Positions 24,371-33,186 of a stretch of DNA of 47,558 nt are shown one piece after another (positions within the stretch are counted from its first letter, which is position 1; every line of letters begins with the position of its first letter). The position numbers and the translations under genes are program-made. Location: assembly GCA_000402815.1 (NCBI GenBank), contig AQSA01000010.1, positions 1-47,558 on the forward strand, in the 5' to 3' direction. The notes beneath the pieces are model-generated. The model ran no database searches. It was not told the DNA's origin and saw only the letters and a list, made by a program, of their open reading frames with translations. This stretch comes from Candidatus Neomarinimicrobium atlanticum. GTDB taxonomy: Bacteria; Fidelibacterota; Marinisomatia; Marinisomatales; Marinisomataceae.

Positions 24371-24991
24371 CTATTTCTTATCTCCAAATCTCTCTGAAAT
24401 CAAAGCTAGAGCGCTAGCATCTAACAATAAAGTATCATTGTTCATTAAATCTGCCACTGAACATGATGAAGCTTTTACGACTTTTACATGTTCAATATTT
24501 CTAGATGATAATTCTAAACTTTTATCTACTTCAGACACTACAATTGTAATTTTTTTATCAGCTAAGCTGTTAGTCTTTAGGAAACCAACAAAATCTTTTG
24601 TTTTGCTTGTTTTTAGATCTATTGAATCAATTACTTTCAAAGCATCATTTTTAACTTTTTCTGATAAAACACATTTAAATGCTAATTGCTTGGTTTTAGC
24701 GTTTACTTTTTTAAAATAATATTTTGGACTAGGGCCAAAAATAACACCACCACCTCTATTCAAAGGAGATCTACTTGTACCCTGTCTAGCGTTACCAGTC
24801 CCTTTTTGCTTAAATGGTTTTTTACCACCACCCGAAACTAAAGATCTATTTTTTGTAGATCGAGTTCCTTGCCTAGCATTGGTCAATTCGGCTATAACGC
24901 ACTGGTAAACAGCTTGGTCGTTCATAGCAACTTTAAATACTGAGTCACTTAAACTATAATCTTTATTACTATTTATTGATTTAATTTTCAT
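24371..24991 (-). CDS. rplD: 50S ribosomal protein L4
   Basis: A 206-residue L4. In E. coli it is also the autogenous repressor of the S10 operon. The tunnel-lining loop is typical: RQGTRSTKNRSLVSGGGKKPFKQKGTGNARQGTSRSPLNRGGGVIFGPSPK. The rest is the globular Rossmann-like domain (QLAFKCVLSEK, VKVVKASSCSVADLMNND). Overlaps rplC by 4 bp. There is no S10 leader here for L4 to bind, because rpsJ overlaps fusA. Confidence 0.97.
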   Translation of the reverse strand: MKIKSINSNKDYSLSDSVFKVAMNDQAVYQCVIAELTNARQGTRSTKNRSLVSGGGKKPFKQKGTGNARQGTSRSPLNRGGGVIFGPSPKYYFKKVNAKTKQLAFKCVLSEKVKNDALKVIDSIDLKTSKTKDFVGFLKTNSLADKKITIVVSEVDKSLELSSRNIEHVKVVKASSCSVADLMNNDTLLLDASALALISERFGDKK

Positions 24992-25608
24992 TTTTTCAAA
25001 ATAAACACAGGTGCATTGTTTGCACCAGGAATAGCTCCTTTAACATATAATAAATTATTCTCTTTATCGATGTCAACGATTTCAAGGTTTTGTGCAGTAA
25101 CATTACCAGAACCTTTTCTACCTGCCATTTTCATACCTTTAAATACTCTTGAAGGCCAAGATGCTTGACCGATAGAACCAGGAGCTCTTTCGGTATGCTT
25201 ATTACCATGAGTTGCATCTTGTCTAGCAAAGTTATGTCTCTTGATAGCTCCAGCAAATCCTTTACCTTTAGATTTTGATCTCACATCAATAATTTCCCCA
25301 ATATGAAAAATTGAAGAATCAAATTTTTGACCTAATTTATATTCAAATGTATCCAATGACTGAAATTCAGCTAACACTTTAGCGCTATCAATATCTGCTT
25401 TTTTAAGATGTCCTGCTGTAGGTTTATTAGTATTTCTTTTTGACTTTTCACCAAAAGCTAATTGTACAGAGTTGTATCCATCAGTGTCAGTTGTTTTAAT
25501 CTGAGAAACAACGCATGGACCAGCTTGGACTAATGTAACTGGAACTACATGGCCATCTGCATTAAAGATTTGCGACATTTTAACTTTTTTACCTATTAGT
25601 CCGTACAT
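24988..25608 (-). CDS. rplC: 50S ribosomal protein L3
   Basis: A 206-residue L3, an early assembly protein reaching toward the peptidyl-transferase centre. It starts MYGLIGKKVKMSQIF and carries VTLVQAGPCVVSQIKT, then DVRSKSKGKGFAGAIKRHNFARQDATHGNKHTERAPGSIG and the conserved AGRKGSGNVTAQNLEIV. I start at ATG 25608 with GAGG upstream, one base after the rpsJ stop; the longer in-frame reading from 25635 lies inside rpsJ. Confidence 0.98.
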   Translation of the reverse strand: MYGLIGKKVKMSQIFNADGHVVPVTLVQAGPCVVSQIKTTDTDGYNSVQLAFGEKSKRNTNKPTAGHLKKADIDSAKVLAEFQSLDTFEYKLGQKFDSSIFHIGEIIDVRSKSKGKGFAGAIKRHNFARQDATHGNKHTERAPGSIGQASWPSRVFKGMKMAGRKGSGNVTAQNLEIVDIDKENNLLYVKGAIPGANNAPVFILKK

Positions 25609-25609
25609 C

Positions 25610-25918
25610 TTATCCTCTAATCTCGATATCAACACCAGATGGTAAATCTAGCTTCATTAAAGATTCAACAGTCTTAGGAGTAGAATTCACAATATCAACA
25701 ACTCTCTTGTGTACCTTTGTCTGAAACTGTTCACGAGATTTTTTGTTAACAAATGGTGATCTCAATACTGTATATACTGTTCTTTTTGTAGGCATAGGAA
25801 TTGGTCCAGAAATAATGGCGCCTGTAGACTTAGCTGTTCTAATAATTTTTTCAGCAGACTTGTCTAAGAGCTTATGATCGTAAGCCTTTAAAGATATTCT
25901 AATTAAATCTTTAGCCAT
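25610..25918 (-). CDS. rpsJ: 30S ribosomal protein S10
   Basis: A 102-residue S10, which also serves as NusE in transcription antitermination by pairing with NusB or NusG. It shows IRISLKAYDHKLLDKSAEKII, GPIPMPTKRTVYTVLRSPFVNKKSREQF and VHKRVVDIV. Its ATG shares one base with the fusA stop, so the str and S10 operons are fused with no leader and no tuf gene in between. Confidence 0.98.
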   Translation of the reverse strand: MAKDLIRISLKAYDHKLLDKSAEKIIRTAKSTGAIISGPIPMPTKRTVYTVLRSPFVNKKSREQFQTKVHKRVVDIVNSTPKTVESLMKLDLPSGVDIEIRG

Positions 25919-28008
25919 TACTTTGCATCTCCGTCTTTTGATTGTGATTTCATTAATTTTTCTTCTACTGACACTGGAACCTTAGCATATTGTTGAAAAT
26001 CCATATGGAAGTTTGCTCTACCTTGCGATAGTGATCTTAAATCTGTTGCATAGCCAAACATTTCACTTAGTGGTACAGCAGCTTTAATACTTTGATTAGC
26101 GCCTTGCTGCTCCATACTTTCAACCTTACCTCTTCTCGAGTTAATATCACCAATTACATCTCCAAGATAATCATCTGGAGTAGTTGCTTCTACAGCCATA
26201 ATAGGCTCCATTAAAATTGGACTTGCTTGCTTACAAGCAGTTCTAATTGCTCGAGAACCAGCAACCTTAAAGGCAATCTCAGAAGAGTCAACATCATGGT
26301 ATGATCCATAAACAAGCTCTACCTCAACATCTGGGATAGGATATCCATGTAATACACCATTTTTTAACTGCTCTTGAATACCAGCATCTACAGCAGGAAT
26401 ATATTCTCTTGGAATTACCCCACCAACAATCTTATTTATAAATTTATATCCTGCGCCTTGCTCTGTTGGTCTAACGTTAATTACAACATGACCATATTGA
26501 CCACGACCACCAGATTGACGGACAAATTTTTCATCAATTTTATCGACAGATTTTTGAATTGCCTCTCTAAATGAAACCTGAGGTTTACCTACATTAGCAT
26601 TTACATTGAATTCTCTTTTAAGCCTATCAATAATAATTTCTAAGTGAACCTCTCCCATACCAGATATTACTGTTTGGCCAGTTTCACTATCAACCTTCAC
26701 TTTAAAGGTAGGGTCTTCTTCACTTAACTTATTCATTCCTTTAGCTAATTGATCTTGATCACTTTTTGAAACAGGCTCTATTGAAACTGCAACTACCGGA
26801 TCTGGAAACTCCATTGACTCAAGCGTTACATCGCCCTTCTCTGATAGTGTATGACCAGTACGTACATTTTTTAAGCCAATCACTGCTACGATTTCACCAG
26901 CTTTAACTTCTTCTAATTCTTCTCTTTTATTTGCATGCATCTGCAAAATTCTTGAAATTCTTTGTTTATCACCTGTATTAGAATCAATACAGAAAGATCC
27001 CTTCTTTAGTGTACCAGAATACACTCTGATGTAGGTAAGCTTACCAACAAAAGGGTCTGTAGCAATTTTAAATGCAAGTGCGGTAAATGCACCTTCAGTT
27101 GAATTTTTAATGTTTATTTTGGTCTCTGGGTCATCAACAGATGAACCTTCAATACTCTCGACATCAACCGGTGAAGGTAAAAAATCAACAACTGCATCTA
27201 GAACTCTTTGAACGCCTTTATTTTTAAAAGCTGAACCACATAAAGTTGGAACAAAAGCATTTTCTAAACATCCTTTTTTGAGAGCTTCTTTAATTTCGTC
27301 AGAAGTAATTTCTTCTTCATTTAAATATTTTTCCATTAATGCATCATCAAAACTAGCAACTTCTTCAATAAGGAAATTTCTCCATTTTTCTGAGTCTTCT
27401 AACAATTCTTCTGGGATATCAATATATTCAAATTCAGCACCTTGGCTACTTTCATTGTATTCAATTGCTTTCATATTAGTAAGATCTACAATACCTCTAA
27501 AAGTTTCACCTGCACCAATAGGAAGCGCAATAGGAAGTGGGTTAGTACCTAAGCGTTTTTTCATAGTATCTATCGCATTATAAAAATCTGCACCCGTTCT
27601 GTCCATTTTATTAATAAATGCAATTCTAGGTACATTATACTTTGTTGCTTGTCTCCAAACTGTTTCACTTTGAGGCTCTACTCCGGCAACTGCACAAAAT
27701 ACTGCAACAGCTCCATCAAGCACTCTAAGCGATCTTTCTACTTCCATAGTAAAATCAACGTGACCAGGAGTATCTATAAGATTTACACGAGTTTTATCCC
27801 AATAAAAAGTGGTTGCAGCAGAAGTAATTGTAATACCTCTCTCTTGTTCTTGCTCCATCCAATCCATTGTAGCGGCACCATCATGCACTTCACCAATCTT
27901 GTGTGTTTTTCCTGCATAGTACAACATTCTCTCCGTTAGAGTGGTCTTACCGGCATCTACATGAGCCATAATACCAATGTTTCTTACGACTTTTAAATCA
28001 GCAGACAT
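25918..28008 (-). CDS. fusA: translation elongation factor G
   Basis: A 696-residue GTPase catalysing translocation on the ribosome. G motifs are AHVDAGKTTLTERML (G1, about 15-29), the switch region RGITITSAATT, DTPGHVDFTMEVERSLRVLDGAV (G3), and INKMDRTGADF (G4). Domain IV contains GRGQYGHVVINVRPTE, and the C-terminal part YSHDVDSSEIAFK-like (read here as GSYHDVDSSEIAFKVAG). It looks like a normal translocation factor rather than an EF-G2 or a Tet-type protection protein, from its place between rpsG and rpsJ and close match to consensus. 2 bp after rpsG. Confidence 0.98.
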   Translation of the reverse strand: MSADLKVVRNIGIMAHVDAGKTTLTERMLYYAGKTHKIGEVHDGAATMDWMEQEQERGITITSAATTFYWDKTRVNLIDTPGHVDFTMEVERSLRVLDGAVAVFCAVAGVEPQSETVWRQATKYNVPRIAFINKMDRTGADFYNAIDTMKKRLGTNPLPIALPIGAGETFRGIVDLTNMKAIEYNESSQGAEFEYIDIPEELLEDSEKWRNFLIEEVASFDDALMEKYLNEEEITSDEIKEALKKGCLENAFVPTLCGSAFKNKGVQRVLDAVVDFLPSPVDVESIEGSSVDDPETKINIKNSTEGAFTALAFKIATDPFVGKLTYIRVYSGTLKKGSFCIDSNTGDKQRISRILQMHANKREELEEVKAGEIVAVIGLKNVRTGHTLSEKGDVTLESMEFPDPVVAVSIEPVSKSDQDQLAKGMNKLSEEDPTFKVKVDSETGQTVISGMGEVHLEIIIDRLKREFNVNANVGKPQVSFREAIQKSVDKIDEKFVRQSGGRGQYGHVVINVRPTEQGAGYKFINKIVGGVIPREYIPAVDAGIQEQLKNGVLHGYPIPDVEVELVYGSYHDVDSSEIAFKVAGSRAIRTACKQASPILMEPIMAVEATTPDDYLGDVIGDINSRRGKVESMEQQGANQSIKAAVPLSEMFGYATDLRSLSQGRANFHMDFQQYAKVPVSVEEKLMKSQSKDGDAK

Positions 28009-28010
28009 AA

Positions 28011-28484
28011 TTATCTACCTCTCCCGAAGTGAGCAAATGCTTTATTTGCTTCCGCCATACGATGAGTATCTTCTTTCTTTTTAATAGCATTTCCTTCATT
28101 GTTTGAAGCAGAGAGTAGCTCTCCTGCTAAACGACTTGACATAGGACTACCTGATTTCTTTTTTGCGCTATCAATAATCCAATGAGCTGCAAGATAAAAT
28201 TGTCTTCTATTAGGAACTTCAATAGGAACTTGATAGGTAGCTCCACCAATTCTTTTTGATTTTACTTCAACATGTGGCGCAGCATTATTTAAAGCTTTTT
28301 TAAATACATCAACTGGATCTTTGCTACTTTTTTCTTTCACGATATCAAATGCATCGTAAAGAATTTTTTCAGCAATACCTTTTTTTCCACCTACTAATAA
28401 GTAGTTCATAAACTTTGATACTTGTAAGTCATTAAATTTTGGATCTGGGTTAATAGATCTTTTTTCTGGTCTTCTTCTTCTCAT
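28011..28484 (-). CDS. rpsG: 30S ribosomal protein S7
   Basis: A 157-residue S7, nucleating the 30S head and lining the E site. Signatures are MRRRRPEKRSINPDPKFNDLQ, VSKFMNYLLVGGKKGIAEKI, PHVEVKSKRIGGATYQVPIEV and HRMAEANKAFAHFGRGR at the C-terminus. Full length; 2 bp after rpsL. Confidence 0.98.
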   Translation of the reverse strand: MRRRRPEKRSINPDPKFNDLQVSKFMNYLLVGGKKGIAEKILYDAFDIVKEKSSKDPVDVFKKALNNAAPHVEVKSKRIGGATYQVPIEVPNRRQFYLAAHWIIDSAKKKSGSPMSSRLAGELLSASNNEGNAIKKKEDTHRMAEANKAFAHFGRGR

Positions 28485-28486
28485 AT

Positions 28487-28861
28487 TTAACTTTTAGGTT
28501 TTTTTGCTCCGTAACGTGATCTACTTGTCTTTCTATCGTTCACACCCGCGGTATCTAATGAACCACGTACAATATGGTAACGAACACCAGGGAGGTCTTT
28601 TACTCTTCCTCCTTCTATTAATACAATAGAGTGTTCTTGTAAATTATGACCTTCTCCAGGAATGTATGCATTTGCTTCAATCCCGTTTGTCAATCTAACT
28701 CTAGCAACTTTTCTTAGAGCAGAATTAGGTTTTTTAGGCGTAGTGGTATAAACTCGAGTACATACACCTCTTTTTTGAGGGCTGTTCTCAAGAGCTCTAC
28801 TGGCAGATTTTTTAACAATCTTTTTTCTGCTCTTTCTAATCAACTGATTTACTGTTGGCAT
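28487..28861 (-). CDS. rpsL: 30S ribosomal protein S12
   Basis: A 124-residue S12, a decoding-centre protein. It carries TVNQLIRKSRKKIVKKS, the loop RVYTTTPKKPNSALRKVARVRL with the wild-type lysines at the streptomycin-resistance site, and IPGEGHNLQEHSIVLIEGGRVKDLPGVRYHIVRG. An AGAGGAAAA ribosome site precedes the ATG, and a promoter candidate lies about 40-70 bases upstream. First gene after the only large gap in the supercluster. Confidence 0.98.
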   Translation of the reverse strand: MPTVNQLIRKSRKKIVKKSASRALENSPQKRGVCTRVYTTTPKKPNSALRKVARVRLTNGIEANAYIPGEGHNLQEHSIVLIEGGRVKDLPGVRYHIVRGSLDTAGVNDRKTSRSRYGAKKPKS

Positions 28862-28899
28862 AAATTATTTTTCCTCTAATAAGTTTAAAAGCACCGGTG

Positions 28900-28928
28900 A
28901 ATATATTGTTATAAGATGGAAGAATCAA
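28900..28928 (-). promoter_or_regulatory. candidate internal promoter for the str-S10-spc-alpha genes
   Basis: On the minus strand, TTGATT (28928-28923) and TATATT (28905-28900) are separated by exactly 17 bases, matching sigma-70 boxes at 4/6 and 5/6 positions. The predicted start, near 28893, gives an rpsL leader of about 30 bases. The position, just after the rpoC hairpin and before rpsL, supports it. Confidence 0.45.
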
Positions 28929-28987
28929 ACGTTTTCTCGAACGCGTAGAAAGTATATATTTTATGAAAAGTATTTAAGAGCGTTTTA

Positions 28988-29013
28988 GGAAGAAGATCTA
29001 CTGATCTTCTTCC
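28988..29013 (-). terminator. stem-loop overlapping the rpoC stop codon (terminator or processing signal)
   Basis: A perfect 11-bp inverted repeat, GGAAGAAGATC / GATCTTCTTCC, around a 4-base loop. The first arm on the mRNA encodes the last rpoC residues (EED) and the loop region holds the TAG stop. What follows (TAAAACGCTCTT) is not a continuous U tract, so efficient intrinsic termination is doubtful; partial termination, 3'-end protection or RNase processing are alternatives. Confidence 0.5.
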
Positions 29014-32000
29014 TGATTTTCTTGCTCAATTTGAATAGATTGTAATCCAGGAAAGCCTGTTCCAGCAGGGATTAAACGTCCCAAAGCAACATTTTCCTTT
29101 AAACCTAATAGATGATCAGTCTTTGATGCTGTTGCTGCATCAGTTAATACTCTAGTTGTTTCTTGGAAAGAAGCCGCAGAAATGAAACTTGTAGTATTAA
29201 GAGAAGACTGGGTAATTCCCATCAAGATCGGTTCAAACGTAGCTGACCTTGCCTTATGAAATTTTACTAAGGTTTTATCTTTAGTCTTAAACTCTTTATT
29301 AAGTTCTTTTACTTCGTTTTGAGAAATCATTATACCGACTTCTAAATTTGAATCTCCAGATTCATCAATAACAACCATACCTTTCATATAGTCGTTATCA
29401 TTAAATAGAGTTGTCTTATCCAATCTTTCACCTGGAAGATAGGTAGTATCTCCTGGGTCGTTAATAATGACTTTCTTCATCATTTGATTAACAATAACTT
29501 CAATATGTTTATCATTAATTCCCACACCTTGCAACCTGTAAACCTCTTGGATTTCGTTTACTAAATATTCTCTAACAGCGTTTGGACCAAGAATAGTTAA
29601 AATATCTGATGGAGAAATTGCTCCTTCACATAAGGCTGTTCCAGCAGTTATGAAGTCTCCTTCATGCACTACCACATGTTTACCATATGGAATCTTATAT
29701 ATAACAGATTTCCCAGTAGAAGGTGTAACTGAGACTTTTCTTACGCCTCGTTTAATTTCACCAAACTCAACTGTACCATTAATTTCACTAACTACTGCAG
29801 GATTAGCAGGCTTTCTTGCTTCGAATAGCTCCGCTACTCTTGGAAGACCACCTGTAATATCTCTAGACTTACCAACCTCTTTTTGAATTTTTACTAAAGT
29901 TTGGCCTTGAGTAACATCTTGTCCATCATTTACTACTAATGTTGCTTTAACGGGTAGAATAGTACCACCAGATAAGATATCTCCATCCTTGCTGTAAATT
30001 TCAATCTGCGGACTCAATCTTCTGTCTTTGGATTCGGTAACTACTTTTTGTTTTTTACCACCATCTACTGCTTCCTCTTGATAAGTATCACCTTCAATGA
30101 AATCTTTCATCTTAATAATACCAGATTGTCTTGCTAAAATTAGATCTGTATATGGATCCCATGAAAATAGAATCTGACTTTTCTTAATTTTATCACCATT
30201 CTTAATATTCACATTAGCACCATAAGGAACATTATATTCTTCAAGTACATTATCTTTTGAATCAAGGATATGTAATTTTGAATTTCTAGTTAAACACCTA
30301 ACTACTTCTTCGCCGTCCTCATCAATACTATTAGCAAATTGATAATCCTCATTGAATTTTGCTTTACCATCATGCCTAGATTTCATATCAGATTCTTCAA
30401 CAATTCTGGTTGCTGTTCCTCCAATGTGGAATGTTCTTAATGTAAGCTGAGTACCAGGCTCTCCAATACTTTGAGCTGCTATGATACCTACAGCTGTACC
30501 AGTTGTCACTAGCTCTCTTCTTGTTAGATCCCAACCATAACATTTTGCACATACACCTCTTCTAGATTCACATGTAAGTATAGATTTGATCTTAACTGTA
30601 GTAAAATTATTATTTACAACAAGATCAGCTTTATGCTCATCGAAAACCTCTCCTGCTTTGACTACAGTTTTACCATCAACAATAATTTTTTCAGATGATG
30701 TTCTACCAAGTATTCTTTCAGATAAGGATTCAACTACTTCTTCTCCCTCTTTTAAGTCAGCAACTGTAATTCCATTTATTGTTTTACAGTCAAATTCTGA
30801 TATCACTACATCTTGTGCAACATCAACTAATCTTCTAGTTAAATATCCAGCATCTGCTGTTTTAAGAGCAGTATCAGCTAAACCTTTTCTAGCTCCGTGA
30901 GTAGATATAAAGTATTCCATTACAGAAAGACCTTCTTTGAAGTTAGACTGAATTGGACTTTCAATAATTTCCCCACCACCAACCATAGATTTTCTTGGTT
31001 TAGCCATCAATCCTCTCATACCAGCTAACTGCTTTATTTGGTCTCCACTACCTCTTGCACCTGAGTCTGCCATCATATATACAGAGTTAAAACCTTCTTC
31101 ATCGGATTTTAAACCTTTCATCATTTCAGCAGCTATATCGCTTGTTGCCTTTGTCCAAACATCAATAACCTTATTATATCTTTCACCTTCTGTTAAAATA
31201 TGACGGTTAAATCTGCCTTGAATTTTCTCTACTTCTTTCTCAGCTCCATTTATAATATCATGCTTTTCATCTGGTATTAGAATATCACTAATAGAAATTG
31301 ATATTCCACTCTTAGTAGCAGTTTTGAATCCAATATCTTTGAGGTCATCTAATAGTTTAACAGTTTTATCGTTACCGGCCTTTACAAAAGATTCACCAAT
31401 AATAAAACTTAGCCTTTTCTTAGAAATCATTTCATCATAGTAACCCAATTCATCTGGAACGATAGCATTGAATATTGCTCGACCAGCAGTTGTATTTTTA
31501 TGCCAGACACCATTGTGTCTTACATTTACGATAGCATGAAGTCCTACTTTATCATTATCATAAGCCATCTTGACTTCATCTATAGATCCAAACATTTTTC
31601 CTTCACCTTTTTGACCAGTTCTCTCTCTTGTTAAATAGTAACAACCAAGGATCATGTCTTGTGAAGGTAATGTGATTGGTTTTCCACTAGCAGGATGTAA
31701 TACATTCTGACTAGCCATCATTAAAATTCTAGCTTCTAATTGAGCTGGAACAGATAAAGGTACATGAACTGCCATTTGGTCACCATCAAAGTCAGCATTG
31801 AATGCTGAACAAACTAGAGGGTGAACTCTAATTGCCTTACCATCAATCAATATTGGTTGGAAAGCTATGATACCCAATCTATGAAGGGTTGGTGCTCTAT
31901 TCAATAGCACCGGATGATCTTTTACTACAGTTTCTAAAATCTCATATACAAATGACTCTTTATTTTCAATCATTAGCTTAGCACTTCTAGGTGTTGCGGC

Positions 32001-33173
32001 TAAATCCCTTCTAATCAATTCTCTTATTAAGTGAGGCTTGAAAAGCTCTAATGCCATATTCTTTGGAATACCACATTCAGTCATTTTTAATTCAGGTCCA
32101 ACAACAATAACTGATCTACCAGAATAATCAACTCTCTTACCTAAAAGATTCTGTCTAAATCTACCTTGCTTACCTCTTAACATATCTGATATAGACTTTA
32201 AAGGTCTTTTAGATCCACTTCTTATTGCAGTTTTTCTTTTTGTATTATCAAAGAGTGCGTCAACAGATTCTTGAAGCATTCTTTTTTCATTTCTCAGAAT
32301 TACTTCAGGAGCTTGAATATCCATCAATTGTTTTAAACGATTATTTCTAATAATAATTCTTCGATAAAGATCGTTTAAATCACTAGCAGCAAATCTTCCA
32401 CCTTCAAGCGGAACTAGAGGTCTTAGCTCTGGTGGCATCACAGGGAGAATTGAAACAATCATCCATTCAGGTTTATTATTTCTATCTCTAGCAAAATCTT
32501 TTACTACCTTTAATCTTTTTAAGGCATCTTCTTTTTTCTGCTTTGAATTTGTTGTAGTACTAATAAGTTCTAGCTCTTTCTTTAGCTCCAGCAAATCCAT
32601 TTCAGCTAAGCCATCCTTGATAGCTTCTCCACCCATAGCTGCATAGAAATGAGACTCTTCTTCTCTTTCTTCTTGTGAAGAGGCTTCATAACCAAATTCT
32701 GTTTCTAGCTTAAGATATTCTTCTTCATCTATTAAATCAAATCTCTTGTAATCACTCTTTCCAGGATTAATAACTAGATAGTTTTCATAGTAAATTACGC
32801 TTTCTAACTGCTTTGCACTTTTTCCTAAAATATAACTTAGCTTACTTGGAATAGACTTAAGAAACCAAATGTGTACAACTGGAACAGCTAAAGTAATGTG
32901 GCCCATTCTATTTCTACGAACTTTTTTCGTAGTAACTTCTACTCCACATCTATCACATATAATTCCTCTATATCTAATACCTTTATACTTGCCGCAATGA
33001 CATTCAAAATCTTTTACAGGTCCAAAGATTTTTTCACAGAATAAACCATCTTTTTCCGGTTTGTAGGAACGATAGTTAATTGTTTCAGGTTTTAATACTT
33101 CACCAAATGAACCTTCAAGAATCTTTTCTGGAGAAGCGAGTTTAAGTGAAATGCTATTATTTGCTTTATACAT
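28998..33173 (-). CDS. rpoC: DNA-directed RNA polymerase subunit beta'
   Basis: A 1391-residue catalytic subunit. The N-terminal zinc finger has Cys58, Cys60, Cys73 and Cys76 (ECHCGKYKG...CDRCG). The Mg-binding active-site loop is NADFDGDQMAVH with Asp461, 463 and 465. Rudder/bridge-helix motifs follow, including GARKGLADTALKTADAGYLTRRLVD, and a second zinc site (CESRRGVCAKCYGWDL). A sandwich-barrel region of about 200 residues precedes the C-terminal GITQSSLNTTSFISAASFQETTRVLTDAA. The C-terminus is acidic. 13 bp after rpoB; the stop lies inside a perfect 11-bp hairpin. Confidence 0.99.
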   Translation of the reverse strand: MYKANNSISLKLASPEKILEGSFGEVLKPETINYRSYKPEKDGLFCEKIFGPVKDFECHCGKYKGIRYRGIICDRCGVEVTTKKVRRNRMGHITLAVPVVHIWFLKSIPSKLSYILGKSAKQLESVIYYENYLVINPGKSDYKRFDLIDEEEYLKLETEFGYEASSQEEREEESHFYAAMGGEAIKDGLAEMDLLELKKELELISTTTNSKQKKEDALKRLKVVKDFARDRNNKPEWMIVSILPVMPPELRPLVPLEGGRFAASDLNDLYRRIIIRNNRLKQLMDIQAPEVILRNEKRMLQESVDALFDNTKRKTAIRSGSKRPLKSISDMLRGKQGRFRQNLLGKRVDYSGRSVIVVGPELKMTECGIPKNMALELFKPHLIRELIRRDLAATPRSAKLMIENKESFVYEILETVVKDHPVLLNRAPTLHRLGIIAFQPILIDGKAIRVHPLVCSAFNADFDGDQMAVHVPLSVPAQLEARILMMASQNVLHPASGKPITLPSQDMILGCYYLTRERTGQKGEGKMFGSIDEVKMAYDNDKVGLHAIVNVRHNGVWHKNTTAGRAIFNAIVPDELGYYDEMISKKRLSFIIGESFVKAGNDKTVKLLDDLKDIGFKTATKSGISISISDILIPDEKHDIINGAEKEVEKIQGRFNRHILTEGERYNKVIDVWTKATSDIAAEMMKGLKSDEEGFNSVYMMADSGARGSGDQIKQLAGMRGLMAKPRKSMVGGGEIIESPIQSNFKEGLSVMEYFISTHGARKGLADTALKTADAGYLTRRLVDVAQDVVISEFDCKTINGITVADLKEGEEVVESLSERILGRTSSEKIIVDGKTVVKAGEVFDEHKADLVVNNNFTTVKIKSILTCESRRGVCAKCYGWDLTRRELVTTGTAVGIIAAQSIGEPGTQLTLRTFHIGGTATRIVEESDMKSRHDGKAKFNEDYQFANSIDEDGEEVVRCLTRNSKLHILDSKDNVLEEYNVPYGANVNIKNGDKIKKSQILFSWDPYTDLILARQSGIIKMKDFIEGDTYQEEAVDGGKKQKVVTESKDRRLSPQIEIYSKDGDILSGGTILPVKATLVVNDGQDVTQGQTLVKIQKEVGKSRDITGGLPRVAELFEARKPANPAVVSEINGTVEFGEIKRGVRKVSVTPSTGKSVIYKIPYGKHVVVHEGDFITAGTALCEGAISPSDILTILGPNAVREYLVNEIQEVYRLQGVGINDKHIEVIVNQMMKKVIINDPGDTTYLPGERLDKTTLFNDNDYMKGMVVIDESGDSNLEVGIMISQNEVKELNKEFKTKDKTLVKFHKARSATFEPILMGITQSSLNTTSFISAASFQETTRVLTDAATASKTDHLLGLKENVALGRLIPAGTGFPGLQSIQIEQENQEEDQ

Positions 33174-33186
33174 TTATTTTTTTCCT

